A stretch of DNA of 64,000 nucleotides, taken from positions 1,602,501 through 1,666,500 of the forward strand of contig BRXU01000011.1 of the NCBI GenBank assembly GCA_030267565.1, written 5' to 3'. Origin of the DNA: Pleodorina starrii (lineage: Eukaryota > Chlorophyta > Chlorophyceae > Chlamydomonadales > Volvocaceae). Below the pieces are notes generated by a model. That model ran no database searches, was not told the origin of the DNA, and saw only the letters and a list, made by a program, of their open reading frames with translations. A program made the translations under genes and the position numbers. Below are positions 46,285 to 57,879 of the stretch, in pieces. The first letter of the stretch is position 1. Each line of letters begins with the position of its first letter.

Positions 46285-48792
46285 ATGTTGCGCGTCATCG
46301 CGCCCGCCGGGCTGCCCGCTTACAGGAACTTCGTGCGCAACAGCGAGCAGTTCAAACGTGTCTGCGAGTCCACGTTTGACTCCCTGGACTATCGCTCTGC
46401 GGGCCGGGTGAGCTCAGAGGAGGCTGCCTCGTGCGTGGAGGCGCTGTTTCGGGAACTGCAACAGGCGTGTGCCGAGTACGGTGAGCGACGGGGAGCAAAC
46501 AGACGAGTTGCCAGAGGGCGGGGCTAACGGTGGTCACCGACGCGAGGGCTACGAGGCAGAGGGAGGGCTCCGGGAGAGCGGAGGATGGGGGGTGGGTGGG
46601 CGCCAGCGGTAAAGAGTTGGGCGTTAGACAAGGGCGGTGCACGTGAAGGGGCGGAGCACCATGCTGCCGGTACTTGACGGGAAGGGGGGCACTGGATCTG
46701 GGCTGGGCTGGGCTGGGCTGGTCGGGCGGCTAACTTGGCGTCTGGTCTGGTCTGTGACCTACTCCCACTGTGGGCAGTGAGATCGATCGACCTCGAGTGG
46801 GTGCGTGCGTTGTGTGCGTGTGTGTGTGCGTGTGTATGTGTTCTGGGTTTCCGCCAAACGTCCTGCCGCCTTCTCGCTGCGTCCGGCCCGACTCCCTCCC
46901 TCCCTGCCGCTGCCGCTGCCGCTGCCGCTGCCGCCGGCAGGCATCGTACTGGACCCGCTCACATCTGAGGACGTTCGGGCGATCTTCCGGGTGAGATTGA
47001 GACTGAGGGAGGAGGGCCAAACAGGAAGGAAGCCAGCGAAGCGAAGCAAAGCGACACCACCACCACCACCAGCAACACCCGTGCGTCATAAGGCCCGCCC
47101 GTCCGCCCGCCGGCGTTTGACCGACCGGCATCGCCCCCTCCCTGCCCTTCCCCCTTGGCCCCCCTACCCCGGCTCCTTCCCCGCCCGGTCGCTCTCCCGC
47201 AGGAGTGCGACTACGATGCCAACGCCACTCTGGACCGGGGGGAGTTTCAGGTGCGTGGGGCCAAGGGGGCTGCGCGGGTCTGGGGGCTCGCAGTGCTGGG
47301 GGGCTTCGGGGTTACGGGGGGGGTTGTTGGGTTTCGGGGGCTTCAGGGTTTCGGGGCGAAGGATTTTCGGGGCGAGGTGGGCGAGAGCCGACAGTCTGGG
47401 GGAGGAGAGGAGGTGCCGCAAGTCGGCGAATGCGCCGCTGCCTGAGCCGGGTGCGCCTCCGCTTTGCTTCCTCCCTCTCTCGTCTCCGATGTCCCCCTCC
47501 CCCTCTCTCCCTTCCCTCTGTGCCCCCGACTCGCCCACTGGGGCCACTGGGGCCCCTCCCGCATTTCACCTTCTGCCAACCTCCGCCCCTCCCCCTCCTC
47601 CCCCTCCTCCTGCTCTCCAGGACTTTTACGCCAGCGTCATCACGTATGCGGCCATGAAGGCCTGTGCGGGATTCGGGAAAACGTGAGCAGTGCTTGGGAG
47701 CTGTCCTCGCTCGCGGCGCGCGCGAGAGAGGCCCAACGGACACCCAGAGGCAAAGAGGGCATTACGCGGCCGTACTCGGCCCAACTTGGGGCGGTGCATT
47801 GGGGGACACGGGCGCCTTCCCATGGCCGGAACGCGATCTGTGGGGAGTTGCATGTCTGCTGGCTGCCACAGCTGCTGCCACTGCCCCAACCATCGCCGGC
47901 CCCACTCGTGGGCCGCGTTGTCGTGCTTTCCATCCGCTGGGGCCTCGTGCCGTCTGTTGCCGCAGATTTGGGTCGTCCCATCTCCCATCCCCTAAGGGAG
48001 GTCCCTGCCCGCTTGACCTCCCTTCTCCTCGCTACGCCTCCCAATGCCACCCCAAATCCATCTTCTCTTTCTACCCCCCGCCCACTCCATCCCGTGCAGT
48101 TACGGTATGGGCATGGTGGGGGGCCTCCTGGGTGTGATGCTGCTCAAAGGGGCGGTGCGGAGGGTACCGGTGGTGGGCCTCATCGCGTCGCCGTTGCTGG
48201 GTGAGCGGCCGGGCGGGTGGGTGGGTGGGTGGTTGGGCGGGTGAGCGGGCGGGCGGGCGGCTGAGCGGGAGTGTGGGGTGGGGTGGGTGAGCGGGAGTAT
48301 GGGTGGAGAGATGTGGGTGGGTGGAGAGAGGTGGGTGGGTGGGTGGGTGGGTGGATTGGCCAGCAGCGAAGCAGCTAGGGGGAACGGGAGAGGTGGGACG
48401 GACAGTGCTGAGAGGGCTGATGGGACCCGTGGCCCCAGCCCTGCTCTTCGGAGCGGGCTTTCCGCCTCCGAGCCCGCTCTGCACCGGGTCTTGTCTCCCC
48501 CGGGGCATATACGTGCCCAGGCAGCGGCTGCTGCAGCAGCAGCAGAAGCCGTTTTGACTGACTTGCCGACGCTCCCTCCCTCCCGCCCCGTGCCTCCCTC
48601 CCTCCCGCCCTTCTCAACTGGTGTCCGGATGGGGGTGGGGGTGGGGGTGGGGGTGATGGGACAGGCCTCTTCCCCACCTTGCTGGTTGGCCCGCTGCTGG
48701 GCGCGGCGGCGGTGTACGGCATGAGTCAGAACGACCTCTTCGCCATCCGCCACAAGCTCTTCCCGCCGCGGCAGGGGCCCATCCGCGATTGA
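46285..48792 (+). CDS. EF-hand protein with C-terminal membrane segments, 6 exons
   Basis: A small calcium-binding protein of unknown role, probably membrane-attached. Exons: 46285-46480, 46941-46990, 47203-47250, 47621-47682, 48100-48200, 48665-48792; all phases agree, giving 194 residues from the first ATG of exon 1. The first EF-like loop, DYRSAGRVSSEE, is degenerate. The second, DYDANATLDRGE, has acidic residues at positions 1, 3, 9 and 12 and should bind calcium. After it come two hydrophobic stretches (GMVGGLLGVMLL; GLFPTLLVGPLLGAAAVYGM) separated by a basic patch. It ends FPPRQGPIRD. The layout recalls plant EF-hand proteins of the RxFV...LFREL type, but I cannot name an orthologue. 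An upstream 5' exon is possible. Confidence 0.75.
46698..46722. repeat. (GGGCT)5 repeat
   Basis: Five tandem GGGCT units in the first intron of the EF-hand gene. Confidence 0.8.
48210..48360. repeat. GGGT/GGGC G-quadruplex-prone tract
   Basis: In the last intron of the EF-hand gene, repeated GGGTGGGTGGGTGG and GGGCGGGCGGGC blocks lie on the coding strand. A second block of GGGGGT units follows at about 48629-48655, just before the acceptor. Both meet the G3+N1-7 pattern for quadruplexes. Confidence 0.75.
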
Positions 48793-49281
48793 GGCGCAAC
48801 GGGGGCAGGGGGGATGGATGGATTGAGTTGGGGGTCAGGGAGTGAGTTGGGGGAAAAAAGAGTTGGGGAAGGGGTGGAGGAATGGAGGAAGGTGGGTTGG
48901 GCGAAGCAGCGGGTGGTTCTGGTGGCTGCAGGCATCATGAGGGCCGGGGGCACCCTAATACGCTCAGATGCTGACATGGACCTGGCCCGTGTGTGAGTGC
49001 GCGCGGTGGAGCGCTGCTGGCAAACGGGGTCGGCGGGGTTGGTGGGCAGGGGTGAGGTGGGGAGGCGGCGTGGGGCGGTAGAGAGGCGCGTAAGCAGAAG
49101 GGGTGGCGAGGTGGGAGGTGGTTGACGCGACGGCCGCCGGCACCAGGTGTGGCTTGCGTGTTTCCGCGGCTTGCCGGCTGTGCGCATGTGTGGCGCGCGG
49201 GGGGCGCTGCGGCCGGTGGAATGCGGGCGGTGTGGCGGACAGGACAGGTATTTGTTTATGTATATACCGCTCTGTGTCCAC

Positions 49282-49286
49282 TGTAA
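49282..49286 (+). terminator. TGTAA polyadenylation signal of EF-hand gene
   Basis: TGTAA about 490 bases after the stop codon, in an A+T-richer stretch. It is the nearest match to the algal polyadenylation element. Confidence 0.5.
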
Positions 49287-49289
49287 ACC

Positions 49290-50815
49290 GATCAATGTAT
49301 AACCAATTTTTGAAAAGGCACACGCCTGTTGCTTTATTCGGGAACGATATGATGTGATATGGGGGCAACGTGGTGACGTGGTTCCAGGCACGTGGTCGGG
49401 TGGGGCCTGCTTGCGGCCGTGCATGCGGGCTGTGGCGGAAGAGCACGCCGGGTCCGTTCCCCCGGGTAAGCCGCTGGCCTCCCCCCGTGGTATCGTGTGT
49501 CCCTCTCGAGTTGGGTGCGCAGCGGGGCGCGATCAACGCTGGGTTGGGGACGGGGGCGCGTGACGAACTTGGTGCCCTTGCCCGCGTGGCTTCTCCCGCG
49601 GAAGAAGGGGACCCGGGAGGCGACTAGACACCTCCAGCCCTGTGTATACATTTGTTCCCCTCCGCTCCCATCCGTCACGTCCGCAGTGACTCATTTTTTA
49701 TATAAAGGAGCTCATCACTCCCTGATCCCCTCCGCTCCCCTCCACTCCCCGGCCGCCCCCGGTGGGGCTCCAGGCAGCGCGCCTGGATGTGTAAACTGCC
49801 CCCGGACCGGATCGGAAGCCAGTTGTGGGAGCTCGACACGGCGGGCGGCAAGAGGCGGTCAAGTACCGGCGTTGGGTGTGTGCTGTGGCCCGTGGGACTG
49901 GCACCAGTCGCCAGCACAAGTGACCCGCGTGGGGCTCGCTGTGCCCTGAGGCCCGGCCAGGCAAGGCGAGGCCAGGCCTGTTGTGTCCAGTCAACGAGAG
50001 CCGGAGGGGCGGCATGGGCCACCAGCCTACGATTTGGTATATGGCAGGGCTCCCCACAGTTGGGCTAGGAACACAGGTGGTGCTCATCGGCGGTTGGATA
50101 GTCGCCTCCAGCCCTGGGACAGGGAGTCGCTCAGCGGCTGGCTGCGAGAAGGCAGCGGCAGGCCAGGCAGGCAGATCCGAGCGCGCGGGGTTGGCCGGGA
50201 CATCCCACACCGATGTCCCCGTGCCTTGCATCCCGTCGCCAGCTGACAGGAAGCAGAAAGGGGCGCCCTTCGGCAGTGCACCATCGATCCAGAAGCTTTC
50301 TGGGGTTCGCGGGAAGGAACCCTGCCCCTGAAGGACACCCCTCACGTCTTTCCTGACGCACGCCATGGGGAGAAGATCCTCCGCAGGTTTTTTCCCCATC
50401 CTCAAATAGCATCTCCATAGGAATGTGATGATACCTTGGATACGTCTATCCGGGAGCTTTCATTCCAAGAGGCTACCCGAGGTTGGTCTCAGGCTCTACC
50501 TGGCTGATTAAGGAATTTCATGGCACGTTCACTGATATTAACCGATAACTGAGCCTTTTATTGATCTACCTACCTGCTTTTTCACGCATTTGTCGTACAT
50601 GTCCCCGCATCACTGAACTGAACTGCCTTGTCCCACCACTCCTAGATCTTTTCCTTCGGGCGTCTTTGCTCAGAGTCGGAGGATTGAATAGTGTCAAAAT
50701 CTTACGGGTTCTTAGCAGGACTGCGCCGCCACGGTTCCTTTCGTTCCTTTTCTTTGCGCTCTGTCCAAGGCACACACCTAAACTACTGTAGACGTGTATT
50801 ACGTACTGAGCCGGT
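49290..50815. other. intergenic, no gene seen
   Basis: There are short frames on both strands only. The minus frame at 49698-50405 is the longest, but it has no recognisable motif and biased composition. From about 50400 the sequence turns A+T-rich and probably holds the promoter of the next gene. Confidence 0.4.
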
Positions 50816-52882
50816 ATGAGTCTAGCAACCAGCAACATCTTCAGCGCCCTTGACACTAGCAAGAAAGTCAAGAAGTCCAGCGGCAAAAGCAAGTCCAAGG
50901 ACGGCGACAAGAAGAAGAAATCCAGCGAGGTCAAGAAGGTTGTGGATACTGCTGAGCTTGAGAAGCAGCTTTTCTCCCAGCCAGTCGGCCTCGCGAGCTG
51001 GGCCGACGATGAGGACGACGACTTCACGCCACCGGTTGACCCCGGCTGGACGCAAGTGAGATCTATGCTATTGGATGCGAGGAGCAATGCAAGAGATTGA
51101 CGAAATTTGTCAATTTGGAACTGGCCGCAGGCGCCTCGGGGTAGCGCACCCGCCCCAGTCGCTGCTGCCAACGGCACGCACGAGGAGGACAGCCACGACG
51201 AAGGGGAGGGAGATGAGGTACGCCAACTACTTTTGGCCTATGGCAATTGCAAGGTCTCATCATTGTTACCCTACCGTAGGAGGAGGAGATAGACCTCGAG
51301 GCGGAGCTTGGTGTCGAGCTCGGGACAGGAGACGATGGCGACCACGAAGGTGCCTAACCCAATCCTCATGTTAATCTTTGTTAAAACAAATCCACAGAGC
51401 ATAAAATGATAGTTGTTACCCTCTCTGTCGGCAGAGGAAGAGGTCAAGGAGCCAGCGTCAGAGTCCGTCCGCGCTGTTCCGGTGCCTCAACCGAAGGCGT
51501 CCCAAGAGACGGAGAAGCAGCTCTCCAAGAAGGTGCGTGTGATGCCGTGATTCGGGGAGAGCTTCCCGCAACTGGACCTCCGGACTGTAGGTACGACGCG
51601 CGTGACTGGACGGGAAAACACCTTGTGACACACCCCGACGCACCTGACCCTCCCCGCCTCGCCGCCGACCGCAGGAGATGAAGAAGAAGGAGCTGCAGGA
51701 TCTGGACGCCGTCTTTGCAGAGCTTGGCATTAGCGTTGGGAAGGAGAACCAGGAGGCTGCAGCTAACGGCGAGAGCAAACGCAAGCGCAAGGAGAAGAAG
51801 AAGCAGGGCGCGGAGGGCGCCGAGGGCGTGCAGCAGGCCGCTAAGGAGGCCACGGAGGAGCCCAGCGAGGAGGCCAGCGAGGAGCCCACCGAGGAGGCCT
51901 CTGGACCCATCGACCCCGCCGCGGTGAGTACAGAGCCAAACGTGGTGGTGGAGAGCTGGGTTATGCGTCACGCGCTGGGCAGCGCCCCGTGGGGGCACAA
52001 CAGAATTGTGTGTCGATTCGGATAACGTGTGTTGGCAGCGAATGCGTTACCTCCCAGCCAGCACTCGAATTCGCGTTTCCCCCGGTGAGTGCCGCCCCAG
52101 CCCGCCGGACGGCATGCAGACGCGGCGCATTGGGTGCATAGGGCTAATAGCCGGTTCGGCCCCACCATGGCCCGGGTATCTCTCGACCTCACCACGCCTA
52201 TGTTGACGTGCTGCGCACTCGCAGGTAAAAGCGAAGCTGGCGGCAAAGAAGAAGGCCAGCGAGGCGGCTGCTAAGAAGAAGGCCGCCATGTCGGCGGCCG
52301 CGCTCGCGGAGGCCAAGCTGCGACAGGCAAAGGCGAAGAAGCAGAAGGACGTGAAGGCCTACAACCAGGTAAGAGCAATGACCCTGTAATCGCAGCAACG
52401 ACCCCTGCAGAGGTCCTGTCATGGTTTTCCTCTGCATGCTTAACGCAGCGCACAACGGCCCAGCGATCTCGGCCGCGGCTCGGTTGTGTAAGCCGGGCCC
52501 ACGTTATTGGGGGCCTTACCGGGGCTTCTACAGGCATTCATATTACACGGCTTGACTTCTGCTACTTATGCCGTTCGCCAATAAGCTTACTATCGCCAAG
52601 TTGGCTGGGGCGCAATGTGCGGCCGGGGAAATCCCTATTACGTACATGCGACCCTGAGTGATTGCGGACGGTCAACTTATCCCACGGGTAGCAGAACGGC
52701 AGATGCCGGTGCCTGCTGCCTTTGGACGGCAGCACCCAGCTTGTGCATGGGTAGCAACACGTGGGATCGGTCGAGATGGGTCCGTTGAAGGACCGTCTCA
52801 TGGAACCTGCCAATCTTGTCGCTTCTACGGTCAGACTGACTGCGCCGCTGACATCACATCCCGGCAGATGCCAACGAGGTGA
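50816..52882 (+). CDS. Lys/Glu/Ala-rich coiled-coil protein, 7 exons
   Basis: Family not recognised. Exons: 50816-51055, 51131-51217, 51280-51349, 51435-51532, 51675-51923, 52225-52368, 52868-52882; all phases agree, giving 300 residues. The last exon adds only MPTR before the stop. The protein starts MSLATSNIFSALDTSKKVKK, then a basic Lys-rich patch, the acidic SWADDEDDDFTPPVDPGW, acidic linkers, and LSKKEMKKKELQDLDAVFAE, which looks like the most conserved-like part. A Lys/Arg cluster (KRKRKEKKKQ), imperfect EEPSEEASEEPTEEA repeats and a long Lys/Ala helix (KAKLAAKKKASEAAAKKK) follow. The composition fits an RNA- or ribosome-associated protein, but this is inference only. Confidence 0.75.
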
Positions 52883-55149
52883 GCGGTCGCCAGCAGGCGC
52901 CGTGGCAGAGGCCATCGCGCGCTACGGCTGGGCCTGCTTGCAAGGCTTGCCAGGGCGGCCGCGAGCCCCATGCACTCGACTTGGGCGCGGCTTCTAGGAA
53001 GGCGGCGCGCGGAGGGAGCAGATATCGGCAGGGGCGAGCACGGGGGCGAGCACGGGGCGCAAGACGCTCGGCGGCCATGCTGGAATACGCGGCGCGCAAG
53101 GTCAGCGCTATGCGGGAGCTGCGCAATCAGACGTCTGCACATAACGTGTTGCTGCACATAGCCAGCCGGCGAGCAGGATGGTTGCCGTGCGCCTCGGCGT
53201 GCGCGGGTTTTTGTGATGTGGCTGCTGCCAGCACTCTACCCGTTAGATGTCCGCTGGGGCCAGTTTCGTGCGCAAAGGCGCCAGCATCGGAAATGTTCGG
53301 GCGGGTTGCTGCATGTACTGCACTCAGACCACCGGGCCGGTCGCTGCTGTCCCATTACCGGAAGCAGCATTGTCTGTGAAGGCCACATATACTCCGGTTG
53401 CTATGTGCTAGTTGCTAGGGTGTGGAATTTGCGAGGGCGCGGGGGTGCTGAGAGGAGAACAAAAACATTCTTTGTGGGTCGCTGTGGCGCCGCCATACAT
53501 AGATGGCCTCCCTCGACCAGTTTCGGCATGTGTGATGTGCGTTCGTGTGTCTAGTGTGGCGGCAGTGTGGGGCGCTTATGATTGGTGGAGACGAAGACGC
53601 GCGCTAGGGCGTGTGTGCGTGGATAATAGCCGTGGCGACGCGTCACAATCGTAGCTTGCGGAAAATACTGTAGCCATGCCTGGGGTTGGCGCCTGAGGGC
53701 GGCTCTATCCGGCTGAGGCCGAGAGGTACCGTAGATCCGCCGCGCGGTTGCTGCCAACCTAACCCCCGCGGCTGCCGCTCCGACGGTTGGGCCGGACGCC
53801 TTCTCAATGCTTGTGAAATAACAGGCAATGTCGATTGAAATCGCGGGGCGAGAGGTGCCGTTCGCTTGTTACTAGACCGCACGCCGCCGCCGTCGCAGAT
53901 GCGTAAGCTCATCATTGCATATGGAGCTTAGGGCACCCCTGGGCACCGCGCGCCAGGTACACTACTCTGGTAGTTGCACGGCTCTGGTGCTGGCATTTTC
54001 CGTCACTCTTGTCCCGGCAGCGCTGATGCCTCGTCTTGGTTGTCGAATTCGCTGGGCCCGGTGCGCCGGTTTGCAAATGCGAGGCACTCCATTGCTCACG
54101 CCATCTGTGCTGTGTTAGGTGTGATGTGCAATACCATGCTCCGTCCCTCACGAGCAAGATCCGAACGATTCTACTACAACTGGTGTTTTGCACGAACTCT
54201 CCCGTGGCACGAAGTCTGTCCCGATGCGGTGGAACACGACAGATGTTTCGGGAGGCACAGCCGACTCGTGGAGAGCAGCTTCTTTTGTCTGGACTACTGC
54301 CTACACTGCACCGTACTCAGCCTGCACGTCCTTGGCGCCAGAGAGATCTACTACCCAGGAAGCACGTATCACACCAGCTGAGGACACCACCGCTGTAATG
54401 GGGTATATGCTGCCATCAGCTCACGCGGGGCTTCCGTGTTCTCACACAACCGCGGTGTCTCCAGGCGATTGAGTGCGGCAGGGGGCGTGTGCATGATACT
54501 GACCAAAAGGAACTGACCGCCCCTGCAGCAATCCCTCCACCACTAACGCAAGTACGGCCGTGTGGGCCGGACAGCCTCGCTCCAAGTTGCATTGACTCTG
54601 GAGCCTGGACTCGACCGAACCAGTCCAGCTTCGTTCGAGGATTGCCCTGACTGAAGGGCAATCCTCGAACGAGCCTGGATAGCAGCGTCCGGAGACCACA
54701 CAGGAGCTGGGGATGCTGACGCGCAGCATGCCGACCCAAAGCCGCAGTCCGAACGCCGCCACTTGAATGTTTTTCTGGTTCTAATGTTGGGCCCCAGGCC
54801 CTCGTTCAGAGGGTAGAGCCAGCGGGCGATGCACTGCAGCGGACGCCTGATTGGGGGAAGTCAGCGGCAGGGCGGGAGAAGCCGAATCAGTGCCGTGGAA
54901 AGCGTTTCGCGAGGTTGTGGCAGCGGCATCAGGAATAGGCAGCGAGCGAAGGGGCCGCGGCAGGGGCGGGGAGGAGACGTCGGCGGTGTGTACGTGTGGG
55001 TTCGGCCGCGGGCGCAGGTGATCCTTATGCTTGGGACTGATGGATGCCCGGAGATGACTGAATCAGTCTGCTTCGCCGCGATCATGTCTCGAAAAATGCC
55101 GAAAGGGCCGCGCGCGTAACAGTCTTTATCTTCGAACTCAAAAAATGGT
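52883..55149. other. 2.3 kb without a recognisable gene
   Basis: No frame shows family resemblance or a chain of plausible splice junctions. Composition is mixed and only moderately GC-rich. It contains the 3' flank of the Lys/Glu-rich gene and a strong perfect hairpin near 54650. Parts may be old mobile-element sequence. Confidence 0.4.
54631..54672. repeat. perfect 18-bp inverted repeat, 6-base loop
   Basis: TCGTTCGAGGATTGCCCT (54631-54648) pairs without mismatch with AGGGCAATCCTCGAACGA (54655-54672) across GACTGA. No coding region surrounds it. It could be a cruciform-forming site, the core of a miniature inverted-repeat element or a small-RNA hairpin. Confidence 0.85.
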
Positions 55150-55165
55150 GGTGTTGAAAAACACC
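55150..55165 (-). terminator. histone 3' stem-loop of H4
   Basis: On the minus strand GGTGTT-TTTC-AACACC forms a 6-bp stem with a 4-base loop, 34 bases after the H4 stop codon. This is the 3'-end processing signal of replication-dependent histone mRNAs, replacing polyadenylation. Confidence 0.88.
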
Positions 55166-55198
55166 GGGTTTGTTGAGGCATGGCCCTCCTCAGGAGCC

Positions 55199-56182
<984 letters not shown>

Positions 56183-56219
56183 GCAGCTGCCAACGGAGGC
56201 TCCTTCCTTCCAAAAACCC

Positions 56220-56235
56220 GGTGTTTCTCAACACC
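56220..56235 (+). terminator. histone 3' stem-loop of H3
   Basis: GGTGTT-TCTC-AACACC, a 6-bp stem with a 4-base loop, 37 bases after the H3 stop. The stem is identical to that of H4; only the loop differs. Confidence 0.88.
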
Positions 56236-57879
56236 ACCCTTTGGAATGCAATGGGGATTTGAGTTGCTGCGGGTTATGCACGATAAACTGCCCGGGTTCT
56301 CTGTCTGAGAGCTGTGCAGAACTCTCCGTGGGGTCTGGGCCAACGTTCTGTTCATTTTGTTTCGGAGCACTTTCACTCATAACCAGCCTGGATGCTGCGT
56401 ATGCATAGGCGCATTTTCGCTTTCAGGGACAGGGGGTTTGCCCAGGGACAACGGGAACTTAACGAAGGGGGGAGCGGCTGGGGCTGTTACACGGCCGGGC
56501 CGAATTGCAAGGCGCATACCGCTCCTGACGTTTACAGCTTCACATCGCAAGAACATGTCGCAAAATCTCACCAGCCCATCCTCAACCTCGCAAATCGTGA
56601 ATTACCCTACAAGCCTCGTCCAGTCGCTTCCGAGCAGCCATCTTCTTGCTCCTGATGTTCTCTTCCTACAGACAGCTACAGACCACCATTTCTCATTCTT
56701 GTCAAAGAGGCCCTGATGCCCCCACACACCATCCAGGCCCCGGCCGTGGCTGTCCGCTTGGGAGGACTCCAGCCTGCCCGGCCAGAACCACAGCAGCGAC
56801 ACAGCACGGGCCGCTGGCTCCACCCTTTTCTTCCGAGGGTCTGGAGCCCACTTTAACAACAAGCAGCGGCAGGCACGGCAGCAGCGGCGGGCGGACTGTA
56901 TCAACCCCGTCCCGTCCATATCGGCCCAGGCCCTCGTCTGCCTTAAGTGGGGGGGCGGTTGTGGTGGCGTGCTGGTCCAGTTCCATTTGATCGCAACGGC
57001 TGGAGCGATGTGTGCCGCCCAAGCCTTCGGCGTCTGCAGGTCGATGTTCGCGACCATTTTATGCGGCGCTCTGGGTCCCGCTCGCCTGCCGTCAGCGGGG
57101 AGCTCCGTCCGAAGGGGTCGCAAGAGCGGAGATATGTGCAGCGCTGCGGAGTGCAGACTGCACCCGGCGGATGTGGCCCCTGCAGGGCGGCTGCGCCGGG
57201 TCGGCGGCGACGCCCGCGGCCGGGCCGCTACTGCGGCGCCTTCAGCTGAGGACGTCGGCAGCAGCAGCTGCAGACAACCCGACAGCGTCAAAAGCTCAGG
57301 CAGCTGTTGCCCGCTGGCAGCCCTGTCAGGCCCTGCCGTCGCGGCAGCCCGGACCCAGTGGACACTGCGGCTGCTGCAACTGCGAAGGCGCCACTGCAGC
57401 ACCGCCCAACACATTGCGGATGGGCGGTCGCTGGGCTACTTTGGCCGCGCCGGCGGCTTGGGGCCCTGGCGCCAAAGCGCGGCCGGACCGACCCGCGGGT
57501 CGCTGGGTCCGCCCTGACCCCCGGGCGCCCTGGGTCCTGATGCTTGGGTGAGCGGTCACTCCACCCTCACGCGCCCCGCGCGTGGGGGGGGGGGCGCATG
57601 GAACGAGGAGCACCGCCACGCCGGACCTCACGTGGCGTCAGGCGGCCGTCCGGTATGGCAGGGGGCGCAGGCGGTTTTGGGAGCGAGGCGAGCGCATCCC
57701 GCGCCTGTGCATGTACCCGGTGTACATCTGGTGCACTCGGCGGGGCTTATCCACGTGTAGGCCGGAGCCGGCGGGGGCGGTGGTGGCGGTGGTAATGATG
57801 GCGGCGTGCGGAGGATGCTGCCTCTGCGGTGGCTGGTAGACCAGGTCGCCGTACTGATAACGGCGGGCTGCACCGTCGG
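56236..57879. other. intergenic, no gene assigned
   Basis: Long open frames exist on both strands (for example 57012-57551 plus and 56602-57414 minus), but they overlap each other, lack motifs and have the low-information look of GC-rich non-coding sequence. No other histone gene (H2A/H2B) was found here. Confidence 0.4.

Noticed and set aside
49698..50405. 235-codon minus-strand ORF between the EF-hand and Lys/Glu-rich genes
   Set aside because: No motif, hydrophobic pattern or family resemblance; kept as intergenic.
56602..57551. Overlapping plus and minus ORFs between H3 and ARL6 as genes
   Set aside because: They overlap on opposite strands, have no domain resemblance and no supporting splice chain.
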